DNA from: an uncultured Aliiroseovarius sp.
GTDB lineage: Bacteria; Pseudomonadota; Alphaproteobacteria; Rhodobacterales; Rhodobacteraceae
Direction: 5' to 3'
Assembly: GCF_947492455.1 (NCBI RefSeq)
Contig: NZ_CANLNB010000001.1
Coordinates: 434,001-498,000 of the forward strand
DNA length: 64,000 nt
Part shown: positions 54,235 through 62,678 of the stretch, piece by piece
How the letters are laid out: the number at the start of each line of letters is the position of its first letter
How positions within the stretch are numbered: the first letter of the stretch is position 1
Notes under the pieces: model-generated
What the model saw: only the letters and a program-made list of their open reading frames with translations
Told to the model about the DNA's origin: nothing
Databases searched by the model: none
Translations under genes and position numbers: made by a program

Positions 54235-54256
54235 AAGGGCGCGGCAGAGCGCCCTT
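54235..54256 (+). terminator. Terminator of the ATP-grasp gene
   Basis: AAGGGCGC pairs with GCGCCCTT (8 bp) around GGCAGA and is followed by TTTT, 36 nt after the stop. Confidence 0.85.
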
Positions 54257-54360
54257 TTTTGTGGTCGGTTTAAGACCGGGAAGTATCCTCGCTGCGGGAC
54301 GATCCGGCGATTATTTACCTGAATTTGCGCCGATCCAGCATCTGGGCGTAGAGTAAGGGC

Positions 54361-54915
54361 ATGACACCTCAAGCAAATACATCCTGTATGAACAGCCTGG
54401 TATCTTCGGAAAAGCTTTACCTCATCAAAGGTCTACTCGCTTTTCTGGTAGCATTTGCAGCAGCCCCCGCCACTGCAGCCGATGCTATGAAAACATTCAA
54501 AAAGTGGTCGGTTTTCGTTGAGGTCACACCCAAACCAAAGACTTGCTGGGCTGCGACAAGGATATTGCGTGATCCGGAGACCGGTCAAAACTACTTCTTA
54601 GCAGTGACGAGGTTTCGGGGGATAAGGGACCCTCAAGTGTCGATCTATTCGGACAAGAGAATGCGGAAGTCTTCTGCGATTTACTTAGAAATTGCTGGCC
54701 GAAATTATCGTATGCGCTCTGACGGGATGAGCGCTTGGCCAACACAAAATGCTGATAAGAGGATAATCTCGGAACTACTGAAGGTTTCGCAAGCAAAGCA
54801 ACCGAGTGAACGAATTGTTTTTGTAGGTCAGAAAGGCGTTATCCGTGTTCAGGTTAGAATCGATGGATTTGCTCAAGCAATGAGCATCGTAACGAATAAA
54901 TGTGCCCGCCCATAG
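54361..54915 (+). CDS. IalB-like secreted protein
   Basis: This protein of 184 residues (175 if it starts at the second Met, 54388) has a signal peptide (LLAFLVAFAAAPATAADA). Its mature part follows a second IalB-type pattern: WSVFVEVTPKPKTCWAATRI, then NYFLAVTRFRG, YLEIAGRNYRM, GMSAWPTQNAD and RIDGFAQAMS near the end, with two Cys at the ends that could pair. It is clearly AT-richer than the pet genes before it, in line with recent acquisition. No strong ribosome site is seen. Its role is unknown. Confidence 0.72.
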   Translation: MTPQANTSCMNSLVSSEKLYLIKGLLAFLVAFAAAPATAADAMKTFKKWSVFVEVTPKPKTCWAATRILRDPETGQNYFLAVTRFRGIRDPQVSIYSDKRMRKSSAIYLEIAGRNYRMRSDGMSAWPTQNADKRIISELLKVSQAKQPSERIVFVGQKGVIRVQVRIDGFAQAMSIVTNKCARP

Positions 54916-55021
54916 GCTCGGCAGGCGTCACCGAAATCTAGCAGCGCTGAACGCCGGACAAGGCTCATAGTGACCCTTCCTGCAGCCCCCCGCCCCTGTC
55001 TTGGCAATGGGCCTGATGACA

Positions 55022-55049
55022 AAGAAGGGCACCCGAGGGTGCCCTTCTT
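55022..55049. terminator. Bidirectional hairpin
   Basis: A perfect 13-bp stem (AAGAAGGGCACCC with its complement) closes a 2-base GA gap, so the real loop is larger. It can end transcripts from both the IalB-like gene and the convergent ABM gene. Confidence 0.75.
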
Positions 55050-55095
55050 GTGCCGCGGCAAGGAGAGAAATTTTCCCTGCCTTGAAGTACTTAAA

Positions 55096-55383
55096 TCAAT
55101 TCGTCCAGTTGGCGATCACGTCATATCCGTTGGGCGATGGGGTCGCCTCAAGCAGATCCGAAAACTGCGCCCATGCGGCGGCGACGGCCTCGGCATTGGC
55201 GTTGGATATCTCTTCGCTTTCGACAAGCGCGACGACATAGCCTGTTCCGTCCTCGTTCATCACAGCGACGAATTGCAGCATGCCGGGCATCGCCATGATC
55301 TGAGACTTCATCGCGTTCAGCTTCTCGGTTGCGGCATCTCGGGAACCAGATTTCATTTTGTATTCAGTAACACGTGCAAACAT
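55096..55383 (-). CDS. ABM-like dimeric alpha-beta barrel protein
   Basis: This 95-residue protein has the pattern of antibiotic-biosynthesis-monooxygenase-type dimeric alpha-beta barrels: MFARVTEYKMKSGSRDAATE, then MKSQIMAMPGMLQFVAVMNE and GYVVALVESEE with WAQFSDLLEATP after it. Such small proteins act as monooxygenases, heme-degrading enzymes or have no known role. AGGAGG lies just before the ATG on the minus strand. It stands alone within the accessory stretch. Confidence 0.8.
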   Translation of the reverse strand: MFARVTEYKMKSGSRDAATEKLNAMKSQIMAMPGMLQFVAVMNEDGTGYVVALVESEEISNANAEAVAAAWAQFSDLLEATPSPNGYDVIANWTN

Positions 55384-55472
55384 AACTCCCTCCTAAAATA
55401 GATTACGGCCCGAAGGCCCTGAAGGGGCAGAGGATACCACAAACGGGGGATTCTCTCAAAAATGGGCGGGTT

Positions 55473-55550
55473 TCAGTGTCCCACGTAGTCCCGCGTTACC
55501 TCTAGAGTGTTGGTGAAAATCTGGACCGTTGCGACGGGCGTAAGTGCCTG
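55473..55550 (-). pseudogene. Remnant of a thiQ 3' end
   Basis: On the minus strand this fragment reads QALTPVATVQIF and then EVTRDYVGH with a stop, against QAHTPVATDEMF and EVMREYLGR at the end of the intact thiQ at 56413. About 25 codons remain; the 5' part is missing. It meets the petC-tail remnant head to head at about 55546-55550. Confidence 0.8.
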
Positions 55551-55667
55551 CTGACCGCGCTTCTGCTCCTGACGAACAAGAAGCTCTGGGCACCGCACAA
55601 GGGCAAGAAATTCGACGCATAGGCGTTGGGTTTGAGGAAATAGAGAAGGGCGCCGCAAGGCGCCCTT
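55548..55667 (+). pseudogene. Displaced copy of the petC 3' end with terminator
   Basis: In frame from 55548 the fragment encodes [20 protein letters not shown] and then KFDA with a stop at 55622, matching the last 24 residues of petC except for two changes; the base differences are mostly silent. The homology runs on through the spacer to a terminator hairpin (55646-55654 with 55659-55667) of the same design as that after petC. It lacks the rest of the gene. The silent changes point to a diverged allele rather than a very recent copy. Confidence 0.88.
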
Positions 55668-55692
55668 TTTTGTTGTCGGGTGTAGGTCAAGC

Positions 55693-55871
55693 AATGCCAG
55701 CTTAGCGAGCATTGCCGCCATTGTCCGCAGCAGGCAAACGCGTGACTAGAAATACATATAGTTGCTATTGACCGCAGATTTTCGACCGGTAATTGTACCA
55801 CCAAAACAAAAGACTGCTTAGAGAATGTGTGGTCAAATTTACATTAGGCGATTGATAGTTAGGAAATACTT
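55693..55871. other. Spacer before the DUF1311-like gene
   Basis: This AT-rich stretch holds a 6-bp inverted repeat CAATGC/GCATTG (55693-55715) and the TAGGA ribosome site of the next gene. No clear promoter or other gene is seen. The part of the gap between 55384 and 55472 is featureless apart from the ABM gene start signals. Confidence 0.35.
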
Positions 55872-56408
55872 ATGATGAAGTGGATCTTGGTTTTTGGTTT
55901 TGCGATTTTTGGAACCTCTGTCCAAGCAAATGATTGGGAAGCAGCTGAAGCTGAATACAATAGATCCTATCTTAAGGTTGAAGGGTGCTTTGCAAACAAT
56001 CGCACTCAAAGGGAAGTTTGCGTGATAGCGGGCATTCAAGAGTGTGTGAATGACTTGGAAGCCGTCCTGGAAAGCAAAGGAATCCTCATACCTGGAGGAG
56101 CCGAATTGTCTCCCCACGAGTACTGCAATTACATCGGCCTCGAACGCGCGGATGAACATCTGAACAGTGTTTATCAGCGCATACTGACGCAAGGACCAGT
56201 GCACCCTCGCAAAGAGGAAGGGATCGCTAGTTTGCGCTCTGCTCAGCGGCTCTGGATTAAATTCGCTAATGAAATGTGTTCCGAAGAGAACATTGTCGGT
56301 TGGCACGCCGGTGGCTCGGGATGGGGTGCAATAACAGCTGAATGCACGACGCGCCTTTCAATCCAGCAAGCTGATCACTTGGAGCGCTACTTCTCCATCA
56401 GTAACTGA
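55872..56408 (+). CDS. LprI/DUF1311-like secreted protein
   Basis: This 178-residue protein has a signal peptide (MMKWILVFGFAIFGTSVQAN). The mature part has the lysozyme-inhibitor LprI (DUF1311) pattern near its C-terminal half: LERADEHLNSVYQRIL, then LRSAQRLWIKFANEMC with the family's R.AQR.W..F....C signature and several Cys residues likely in disulfides. TAGGA lies 8 nt before the ATG. It is AT-richer than the surrounding core genes and converges with thiQ, the stops being 4 nt apart. Likely part of the acquired stretch. Confidence 0.8.
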   Translation: MMKWILVFGFAIFGTSVQANDWEAAEAEYNRSYLKVEGCFANNRTQREVCVIAGIQECVNDLEAVLESKGILIPGGAELSPHEYCNYIGLERADEHLNSVYQRILTQGPVHPRKEEGIASLRSAQRLWIKFANEMCSEENIVGWHAGGSGWGAITAECTTRLSIQQADHLERYFSISN

Positions 56409-56412
56409 GGCG

Positions 56413-57105
56413 TCACCTACCCAAATACTCCCGCATCACCTCGGGCGGGCTGGCAAACATCTCATCCGTCGCGACGGGGGTATGGGCCTGCCCATCCGCC
56501 ACCAGCACCACCTGATCGCAGAGCACGCGGGCGTCTTCGGGGTCGTGACTGACCATCAGAAGGGTGGCGCCGGTCTCGTCCAGTAGCGTGCGGACCAGTT
56601 CCAGCATTTCCGCTTTCAGCGCGGGTCCGAGCGCGCCGAAGGGTTCGTCCAGCAGAAGCACCGGGCGGTCGCGCAGAAGCACACGGGCCAGCGCCACGCG
56701 GGCGATCTGACCGCCGGAAAGCTGCGCGGGTTTGCGCTCGCCCATGCCCTCCAGCCCCACGCGGGTCAGGGCGCTTTCGACACGGGCGTGGTCGTCGGAC
56801 GACAGCCGCAGGTTTGGGCGCAGACCGAGGCCGACGTTTTGTGCAACGGTGAGGTGGGGGAACAGGTTGTTGTCCTGAAACACCATGCTGATCGGCCGCG
56901 CAGCGGGGTCTTTGGGCATCGCTGTGTCGTTCCAGCGGATCGAGCCGCTATCCATTGGCTGGAACCCCGCGATGGCGGCCAGTAGCGTGGATTTCCCCGC
57001 ACCCGAGGGACCAAGCACGGCAACGCGTGCGCCGGACGCGATCTTGAAGTCTCCAGCAAGACTGAAATCGCCCATCTTGATGCGCATGTTGTCAACGGTC
57101 AGCAT
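56413..57105 (-). CDS. thiQ: Thiamine ABC transporter ATPase
   Basis: This 230-residue ATP-binding subunit of the thiamine/TPP importer has Walker A GPSGAGKSTLL, the Q loop FQDNNLFPHL, the signature LSGGQIARVALAR, Walker B VLLLDEPFGALG and the switch His in MVSHDPEDA. It overlaps the thiP stop by 14 nt and ends the riboswitch-controlled thiB-thiP-thiQ operon. A 25-codon remnant of a thiQ tail lies at 55473-55550. Confidence 0.96.
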   Translation of the reverse strand: MLTVDNMRIKMGDFSLAGDFKIASGARVAVLGPSGAGKSTLLAAIAGFQPMDSGSIRWNDTAMPKDPAARPISMVFQDNNLFPHLTVAQNVGLGLRPNLRLSSDDHARVESALTRVGLEGMGERKPAQLSGGQIARVALARVLLRDRPVLLLDEPFGALGPALKAEMLELVRTLLDETGATLLMVSHDPEDARVLCDQVVLVADGQAHTPVATDEMFASPPEVMREYLGR

Positions 57106-58651
57106 TTACGCGACCTCCTTTATCAAACAGCCAGAACAGGCCCAGCGAGAGGGTCAGCAGCAGAAGGGCGGCGGCGGCGGCGTCCTCCATCCGGTATGCG
57201 GCCATCAGGCGGAAGAGCTGCAATGGCAGGGTGGCGTTATCGCCGTCGGCAAACAGCGCGATGACGCCAAGGTCGCCCATCGACAGGGCCGCGGCCAGTC
57301 CCAGTGCAAACCCCATCGGGCGGCGCAGGCGGGGCAGCCACAGGTGACGCAGGCGGGTCCAGCCGGTCATGCCAAGACCATCGGCCAGTGGGCCGAAGTC
57401 GCGTTCCACGGCGGCCAAGGCCGGCACCAGCGCGCGCAGGGTGAAGGGCAGACTGAGGGCGGCGTTCACCACGGCGGTGATGGGCAGGGCGAGGTCCGAG
57501 GGTTTCACAAAGGGGAAGGTGATGATGAACAGCCCCGTGCCGATCACCAGCGGCGAGGCGGCAATGGTCAGATAGCCCAACGCCTCGACCACGCGCGAGT
57601 TGTGGCGGACGGCGAGGGCAGCGATGGGCAGGGATAGGGCAAGGGTTAGCGCGGCTGATACGAGTGCGACGATGACAGATCGTAGGGCCGCGCCAAAGAC
57701 GACGTCGGGCAGGTGCAAAAGGCGTGGGAGGCCATCGAGAACGACCATGCCCAGCGGCAGAAGTAAGAAGAGTGTAGCAAGCGTGATTGCGGCGATGTCC
57801 TGCACCAGCAATGCGGGCCGGTCGTCCCAGCGGGTGACGGCGCGGTCCAGCCCTGCGCCCATGTCGGACGGCATGGCCACACGTAGGGCGATCAGGGCCA
57901 GCGCTGCACCCAGCCCGAACTGTACCAAAGCCAGCAGCGACGCGCGGGCAAGGTCGAAGTCGAAACGGAAGGCCTCGTAGATTGCAAGCTCCACGGTGGT
58001 TGCCTTCGGCCCGCCACCAAGGGCCAGCGCCACAGCGAAGGACGTCAGGCAGATCAGGAAAATGACAAGGAACGCGCCCGGTACGACCTCGCGCAGCATG
58101 GGGCGTTCTAGCGTGCGGGCGATGTCGGAGGGGCCCATGCCGAGCGAGGCTGCGAGGCGGAAGCGCTCGGACGGGATGGCGAGCCAGCCCTGAAGGATCA
58201 GGCGGGTAGCCAGCGGCAGGTTGAAGAACACGTGGGCGAGGATGACGCCGTGATAGCCATAGACGGATATCGGTTCGATCCCGAACAGGCCTAAGATTTG
58301 GCTGATCAGACCCGTGCGGCCAAAGACAGCGATCAGGCCCAGAATAGCAACGATCACGGGCAGAATGAAAGGCGCCCCCAGAAGGGTGATCAGCACAGAG
58401 CGACCGGGGAAGCTGCGCCGCGCCAGTGCGCGGGCGACGGGGATCGCCAGAAGGATGCTGAGCGTGGCGGATGCAGCGGCCTGCCAAAGCGTGAAGCGAA
58501 TGGCAGCCCAATCGGCTGGGCCAAGCCTGCCCGCACCCTCGGCCCGCATCGCAACCGCGACCAGCGTGCCAAGGGTCAGGCAGACCACCACCCCAAGCGC
58601 CAAGACGCCTAGGATGGTGGTGGAACTTATTTGGACGCTGCGGCGAGCCAT
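57092..58651 (-). CDS. thiP: Thiamine ABC transporter permease
   Basis: This 519-residue protein spans the inner membrane about twelve times and contains two permease halves, each with an EAA-like loop (LAASLGMGPSDIARTLERPM in the first; LADGLGMTGWTRLRHLWLPR in the second). This double-length form is typical of ThiP. The start overlaps the end of thiB by 25 nt, and the stop overlaps thiQ. Its role is thiamine uptake together with ThiB and ThiQ. Confidence 0.95.
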   Translation of the reverse strand: MARRSVQISSTTILGVLALGVVVCLTLGTLVAVAMRAEGAGRLGPADWAAIRFTLWQAAASATLSILLAIPVARALARRSFPGRSVLITLLGAPFILPVIVAILGLIAVFGRTGLISQILGLFGIEPISVYGYHGVILAHVFFNLPLATRLILQGWLAIPSERFRLAASLGMGPSDIARTLERPMLREVVPGAFLVIFLICLTSFAVALALGGGPKATTVELAIYEAFRFDFDLARASLLALVQFGLGAALALIALRVAMPSDMGAGLDRAVTRWDDRPALLVQDIAAITLATLFLLLPLGMVVLDGLPRLLHLPDVVFGAALRSVIVALVSAALTLALSLPIAALAVRHNSRVVEALGYLTIAASPLVIGTGLFIITFPFVKPSDLALPITAVVNAALSLPFTLRALVPALAAVERDFGPLADGLGMTGWTRLRHLWLPRLRRPMGFALGLAAALSMGDLGVIALFADGDNATLPLQLFRLMAAYRMEDAAAAALLLLTLSLGLFWLFDKGGRVNADR

Positions 58652-59616
58652 TCGTCCAGAGCCGGCTTGCGGATTGCCTCGGCTTCTTCTTCGCTGAACA
58701 CCAGCGCCTTGGCCGGCACGGGTAGACTGGCGAAGCCTTCGGGCAGCTTGTCAGTTGCCAGTTTCGACGGGAACGACCAGTTGGTGGTCGCGATGCCGGA
58801 CTGGAATTCTTCGCTTAGCACATAGGCCATGAAGGCGTCGGCCAGTTCAGGCTGATCGGTGTTCGCGATTTTGCCCACAAGGTCGACGAACAGATAGTGG
58901 CCTTCGTCAAAGATCGCGGCGGACTTGGTCAGGTCCTCTTCCGCGATGATGTGGTAGGCGGGCGAGGTGACGTAGGACAGCACCATATCGGCTTCGCCGT
59001 CGGTGAACATGCCGTAGGCCTCGGACCAGCCTTTGGTGACGGTCAGGATCTTCGGGTTCAGCTTGGCCCAGGCCTCGGAGGCCTTGTCGCCATAGACCGA
59101 TTTCACCCACAGAAGCAGCGCCAGACCCGAGATCGAGCTGCGCGGGTCCTGAATGACGATCTTGGTGTCGTCTGGCATCGCCAAGAGCGCGTCAAAGCTG
59201 GTCGGCGCGTCGGTGATCTTGGTGTTGTCATAGATGAAGGCGGTGTAGCTGTAGTCGAACGGCACGAACACGTCGTCGGTCCAGTCGACCGGCAGGGTCA
59301 GGCCGCTGACGTCCAGACCGTGCGGGGCAAACAGGCCCGAGGCACGGGCGCGTGCAGTCACGTCGGTGTTCAGGCCGATCACAACGTCAGCTTCGGTGCG
59401 CTCGCCCTCCAGCATCAGGCGGGGCATCACGTCGCCGGTGACGAATTCCAGATCGCAACCGCACTGGGCTTCAAAGCCCGCCTCGATCGAGGGGCCGGGC
59501 CCCCACTCGGATGCGAAATAGTCAGGAGCATAAACTTGCAGCACGGGTTTATCCGCAGCCATGGCAGCGGTCGTGGTCAGTGCAAGTCCTGCGACAAATG
59601 AAAGGGCTGTCTTCAT
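58627..59616 (-). CDS. thiB: Thiamine-binding periplasmic protein
   Basis: This solute-binding protein brings thiamine to ThiPQ. The start at 59616 gives 329 residues with a signal peptide (MKTALSFVAGLALTTTAAMA, cut before ADK) and has GGAGG 6 nt upstream; longer readings run into the riboswitch. Typical stretches are LQVYAPDYFASEWGPGP, ADVVIGLNTDV, VPFDYSYTAFIYD, IQDPRSSISGLALLLWVK and YVTSPAYHI. It is the first gene of the operon under a TPP riboswitch. Confidence 0.96.
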   Translation of the reverse strand: MKTALSFVAGLALTTTAAMAADKPVLQVYAPDYFASEWGPGPSIEAGFEAQCGCDLEFVTGDVMPRLMLEGERTEADVVIGLNTDVTARARASGLFAPHGLDVSGLTLPVDWTDDVFVPFDYSYTAFIYDNTKITDAPTSFDALLAMPDDTKIVIQDPRSSISGLALLLWVKSVYGDKASEAWAKLNPKILTVTKGWSEAYGMFTDGEADMVLSYVTSPAYHIIAEEDLTKSAAIFDEGHYLFVDLVGKIANTDQPELADAFMAYVLSEEFQSGIATTNWSFPSKLATDKLPEGFASLPVPAKALVFSEEEAEAIRKPALDEWLAAASK

Positions 59617-59669
59617 TGGGTCCTCCATATGCGCCGAACGGATGGGGGCATTTGGGGATGTCCAAATCA

Positions 59670-59760
59670 CCTTCCCTCCGCCGGTGTTAGCCGGTTCAGG
59701 TTCTACGGGTCCGCGCCGATTGCGCATCTCAGCTGTGGGATCACAGCACCCCGAGGTGCC
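59670..59760 (-). promoter_or_regulatory. TPP riboswitch (THI box)
   Basis: On the minus strand the aptamer is clear: GGCACCTCGGGGTGCTGTGA at the 5' end, then CTGAGATGC, GCGGACCCGTAGAACCTGAA and CCGGCTAACACCGGCG followed by AGGGAAGG. The order of CUGAGA, ACCCGU.GAACCUGA and the UAACACCGGCG..AGGGA segment matches the THI consensus. It ends about 55 nt before thiB and should turn the operon down when TPP is plentiful. Confidence 0.97.
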
Positions 59761-60003
59761 TCGTACGTGCACAATGCGCAGAAGAATGGCAAGCAGATTT
59801 GGCGGGCGCATTTGCGCAAGCCCGACCATTCCAGCGCAACCCCATGAAAAGAAACCTCATTTGCCCTAAGGCCTGTTTTGCGAATTCGTAGGGCCAGCCG
59901 AGCCGCATCTGTAAACGCGCGAAAATGCATAGCGGCATTGCCCTTGACCCACAGGACACAATCAGCAATGTGATCGCTAACACCTTCAGCATCGGAGCGG
60001 TCC
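59761..60003. other. Divergent promoter region of thiB and the EamA gene
   Basis: This spacer must hold the thi promoter (minus strand) and that of the EamA gene (plus strand). A possible plus-strand -35, TTGACC, is at about 59952-59957; no matching -10 is convincing. No coding frame or further hairpin stands out. Confidence 0.35.
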
Positions 60004-60969
60004 ATGCCGGACACATCTCAATCCCCCCTGCGCGGGCTTGGTTTCGCCTTTGCAGCCTTTGGGCTGTTTGCCACTCATGACGCGGTGATCAAGCTGCTGG
60101 GCATGCAATTTGCCGTATTCCAGATCATCTTTTTCGCGATGCTGTTTGCCTTTGTTCCCATGTCGATCATGATGCTGGCGGACCGTCAGGTGGACAATTT
60201 CCGCCCGCATCACCCGTGGCTGATCCTGATCCGCTCGGCGACGACGGTGATTGCCATGTCAGCGGCGTTCTATGCCTTCACCGTGCTGCCGCTGGCCGAG
60301 GTCTATGCCCTGCTTTTCGCCACGCCCCTTCTGATTACCGCCATGTCGGCATGGCTGCTGGGCGAGCCCGTGCGCGGTCAGCGTTGGGCGGCGGTGATCG
60401 TCGGCCTGATTGGCGTGCTGATCGTGTTGCGCCCCGGCGTGACCGTGATCTCGTTCGGACATATCTGCGCGCTGATCGCGGCCTTCTGCTCGGCGTCGGG
60501 ATCCATCATCATGCGCAAGATCGGAGGAGAGGAGCGGACCGCCGTGATGATCCTCTACCCGATGCTGTCGTCCATTCTGGCGATGGGGCTGATCCTGCCC
60601 TTCGTCTATGTGCCAATGCAGATCGTGGATCTGGGCCTTGCAGCCAGTGTCGGGGTCATGTCGGTCTTCGCGCAGATGATGATCATCGTCGCCTACCGTT
60701 CGGCCCCCGCCGCGGTGGTGGCCCCCACGCAATACAGCCAGATCCTGTGGGCGACCGCCTTCGGCGCGCTGTTCTTTGATGAACTGCCGGACATGTGGGT
60801 GGGCGTCGGTGCCGCGGTGATCATCGCATCGGGCGTGTTCATCGTGTGGCGCGAAAGTCGCCCGTCCGTCTCGGTCCGCAACCCGATCCTGCGCGATCCG
60901 AACCCGCGCTATGACGCTGGCCCCACGCCGAAGCCAAAACACCGCAGGCCGCAACAAAGCGAAAGCTAA
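60004..60969 (+). CDS. EamA/DMT-family transporter
   Basis: This 321-residue inner-membrane protein has ten predicted helices in two EamA repeats (first about 8-140, for example GLGFAFAAFGLFATHDAVIK; second about 150-285, with MSVFAQMMIIVAYRSAPAAV and PTQYSQILWATAFGALFF). It is followed by a basic, Pro-rich cytosolic tail of about 40 residues. The family exports or imports small metabolites; the substrate cannot be read here. GGAG precedes the ATG. It is divergent from the thiamine operon but need not be linked to thiamine. Confidence 0.92.
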   Translation: MPDTSQSPLRGLGFAFAAFGLFATHDAVIKLLGMQFAVFQIIFFAMLFAFVPMSIMMLADRQVDNFRPHHPWLILIRSATTVIAMSAAFYAFTVLPLAEVYALLFATPLLITAMSAWLLGEPVRGQRWAAVIVGLIGVLIVLRPGVTVISFGHICALIAAFCSASGSIIMRKIGGEERTAVMILYPMLSSILAMGLILPFVYVPMQIVDLGLAASVGVMSVFAQMMIIVAYRSAPAAVVAPTQYSQILWATAFGALFFDELPDMWVGVGAAVIIASGVFIVWRESRPSVSVRNPILRDPNPRYDAGPTPKPKHRRPQQSES

Positions 60970-61035
60970 CGCCTTGGGGCGCTTCCCTTTCGTTTCCCCC
61001 TTCGCTATCACGCTTGGGAATGAAGGAGCGCGCCC

Positions 61036-62142
61036 ATGTCGATGAACAGCTTTGGTCATATTTTCCGTGTCACCACTTGGGGTGAAAGCCACGGACCCGC
61101 CTTGGGCGCGACCGTCGACGGGTGCCCCCCCGGTGTGCCGCTTGAGGCCGAGATGTTGCAGGTCTGGCTGGACAAGCGCCGCCCCGGTCAGAACAAGAAC
61201 ACCACGGCCCGGAACGAGCCTGATCAGGTGCGCATCCTGTCAGGTGTGTACGAGGGGCAGACCACCGGCACACCGATCCAGCTGATGATCGAGAATACCG
61301 ACCAGCGGTCGAAGGATTATGGCGAGATCGAAAAGACCTTCCGTCCGGGTCACGCTGACATCACCTATTGGCAGAAGTACGGGATCCGCGATCCGCGTGG
61401 TGGCGGTCGCTCTTCGGCCCGTGAAACAGCCGCGCGCGTGGCCGCAGGTGGCGTTGCCCGCGAGGCGCTGAAAGCGCTGGTGCCGGGGTTGGAGATCAAG
61501 GGCTATATGACCCAGATGGGCGAAAAGCATCTGGACCGGTCGAAGTTCGATTGGGACGCCATCGACAACAACCCGTTCTGGCTGCCCGATGCCACTGCCG
61601 TGCAGGAATGGGAAGACTATCTGCAATTCCTGCGCGTGAAGGAAAACGACTCGGTCGGTGCCGCGGTCGAGGTCGTGGTGCGTGGTGCGCCTGCCGGGCT
61701 GGGAGCACCCGTTTATGCCAAGTTAGACACTGATTTGGCCGCCGCGATGATGTCGATCAACGCCGTGAAAGGCGTCGAGATTGGCGAAGGTATGGCCGCT
61801 GCTGGTCTGCGCGGGACGGCGAATGCGGACGAGATTTCGATGGGGCCTGACGGGCCGGTTTATGCCTCGAACCACGCGGGTGGTATTCTTGGCGGCATCT
61901 CGACCGGGCAGGATATTGTGGTGCGCTTTGCAGTGAAGCCAACCAGCTCGATCCTGACGCCGCGCAAGTCGATCACCAAATCGGGCGAACCGATTGAAGT
62001 GATCACCAAAGGCCGTCACGACCCCTGCGTCGGCATCCGCGCTGTTCCGGTGGGCGAGGCGATGGCCGCCTGTGTGATCCTTGATCACCTGATGCTGCAC
62101 CGCGCGCAGATCGGTGAAGGTCCGCGCGGCCAGATTGGTTAA
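61036..62142 (+). CDS. aroC: Chorismate synthase
   Basis: AroC makes chorismate from EPSP using reduced FMN, the last common step to aromatic amino acids. The 368 residues show the three family signatures: [20 protein letters not shown], then [20 protein letters not shown] with [20 protein letters not shown], and the C-terminal [21 protein letters not shown] strong ribosome site (AAGGAG) precedes the ATG. Convergent with the thioredoxin gene; a repeat lies between. Confidence 0.98.
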   Translation: MSMNSFGHIFRVTTWGESHGPALGATVDGCPPGVPLEAEMLQVWLDKRRPGQNKNTTARNEPDQVRILSGVYEGQTTGTPIQLMIENTDQRSKDYGEIEKTFRPGHADITYWQKYGIRDPRGGGRSSARETAARVAAGGVAREALKALVPGLEIKGYMTQMGEKHLDRSKFDWDAIDNNPFWLPDATAVQEWEDYLQFLRVKENDSVGAAVEVVVRGAPAGLGAPVYAKLDTDLAAAMMSINAVKGVEIGEGMAAAGLRGTANADEISMGPDGPVYASNHAGGILGGISTGQDIVVRFAVKPTSSILTPRKSITKSGEPIEVITKGRHDPCVGIRAVPVGEAMAACVILDHLMLHRAQIGEGPRGQIG

Positions 62143-62179
62143 GGCTCCCGCCCCATCAGGCTCATCTTCGATGATCCCT

Positions 62180-62252
62180 CTGGGTTGGGGGGGCCGCGCT
62201 GATGCGCGGCAGATTCAATGCCTTCGGCGAGGATATTTGAGACAAGAAAAAG
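62180..62252 (+). repeat. Intergenic hairpin repeat, copy 3
   Basis: A hairpin CCGCGC-TGAT-GCGCGG (62193-62208) is followed by the core AGGATATTT, four variable bases and CAAGAAAAAG at 62230-62252. It lies between the convergent aroC and thioredoxin genes, the same setting as copy 1. Confidence 0.7.
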
Positions 62253-62255
62253 TCG

Positions 62256-62666
62256 TTAGGCCGTCGCGGCAGCCAGCGCTGTGTCCATTAGCGCTTTGAT
62301 GTCGGCTTTCGATGTGCCTGCTACGATGCGGCCCAGTTCGTCCTCGCCTTTTAGGACAACCAAGGTTGACCGGCGCGGGATGCGCAGGGAACGGGACAGT
62401 TTCGACTTCCCATACTTGTCCCAGTCGACATTGATGAAGGTGATGTTTTCCTCATAGGCGGGGTTCTCGGCCTTCAGGGCCTTGATCACGCGTTCTTGCG
62501 CCGCGCAGGTCGTGCACCAGCTTGCTTTGAAGTCCAGAAACACGGTTTCCCCGTTTGCCAAAGCCTGTTCGACAAGGCCACGGGAATAGTCCATCGCACC
62601 TGCGCGCGCTAAGGCGGGGGCAAGCGATACGGCGGCGGTGAGGGACAGGAAATCTCGTCGGTTCAT
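62256..62666 (-). CDS. Thioredoxin-family exported protein
   Basis: This 136-residue protein has a twin-Arg type signal (NRRDFLSLTAAVSLAPALAR, cut near AGA) and a thioredoxin fold with the active site ASWCTTCAAQ. The cis-Pro region RIPRRSTLVVL is also present. It begins 12 nt after the ccdA stop, so CcdA likely keeps it reduced in the periplasm, as in CcdA-TlpA or SoxV-SoxW pairs. The exact target is unknown. Confidence 0.9.
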   Translation of the reverse strand: MNRRDFLSLTAAVSLAPALARAGAMDYSRGLVEQALANGETVFLDFKASWCTTCAAQERVIKALKAENPAYEENITFINVDWDKYGKSKLSRSLRIPRRSTLVVLKGEDELGRIVAGTSKADIKALMDTALAAATA

Positions 62667-62678
62667 GGTGGTCTCCTT

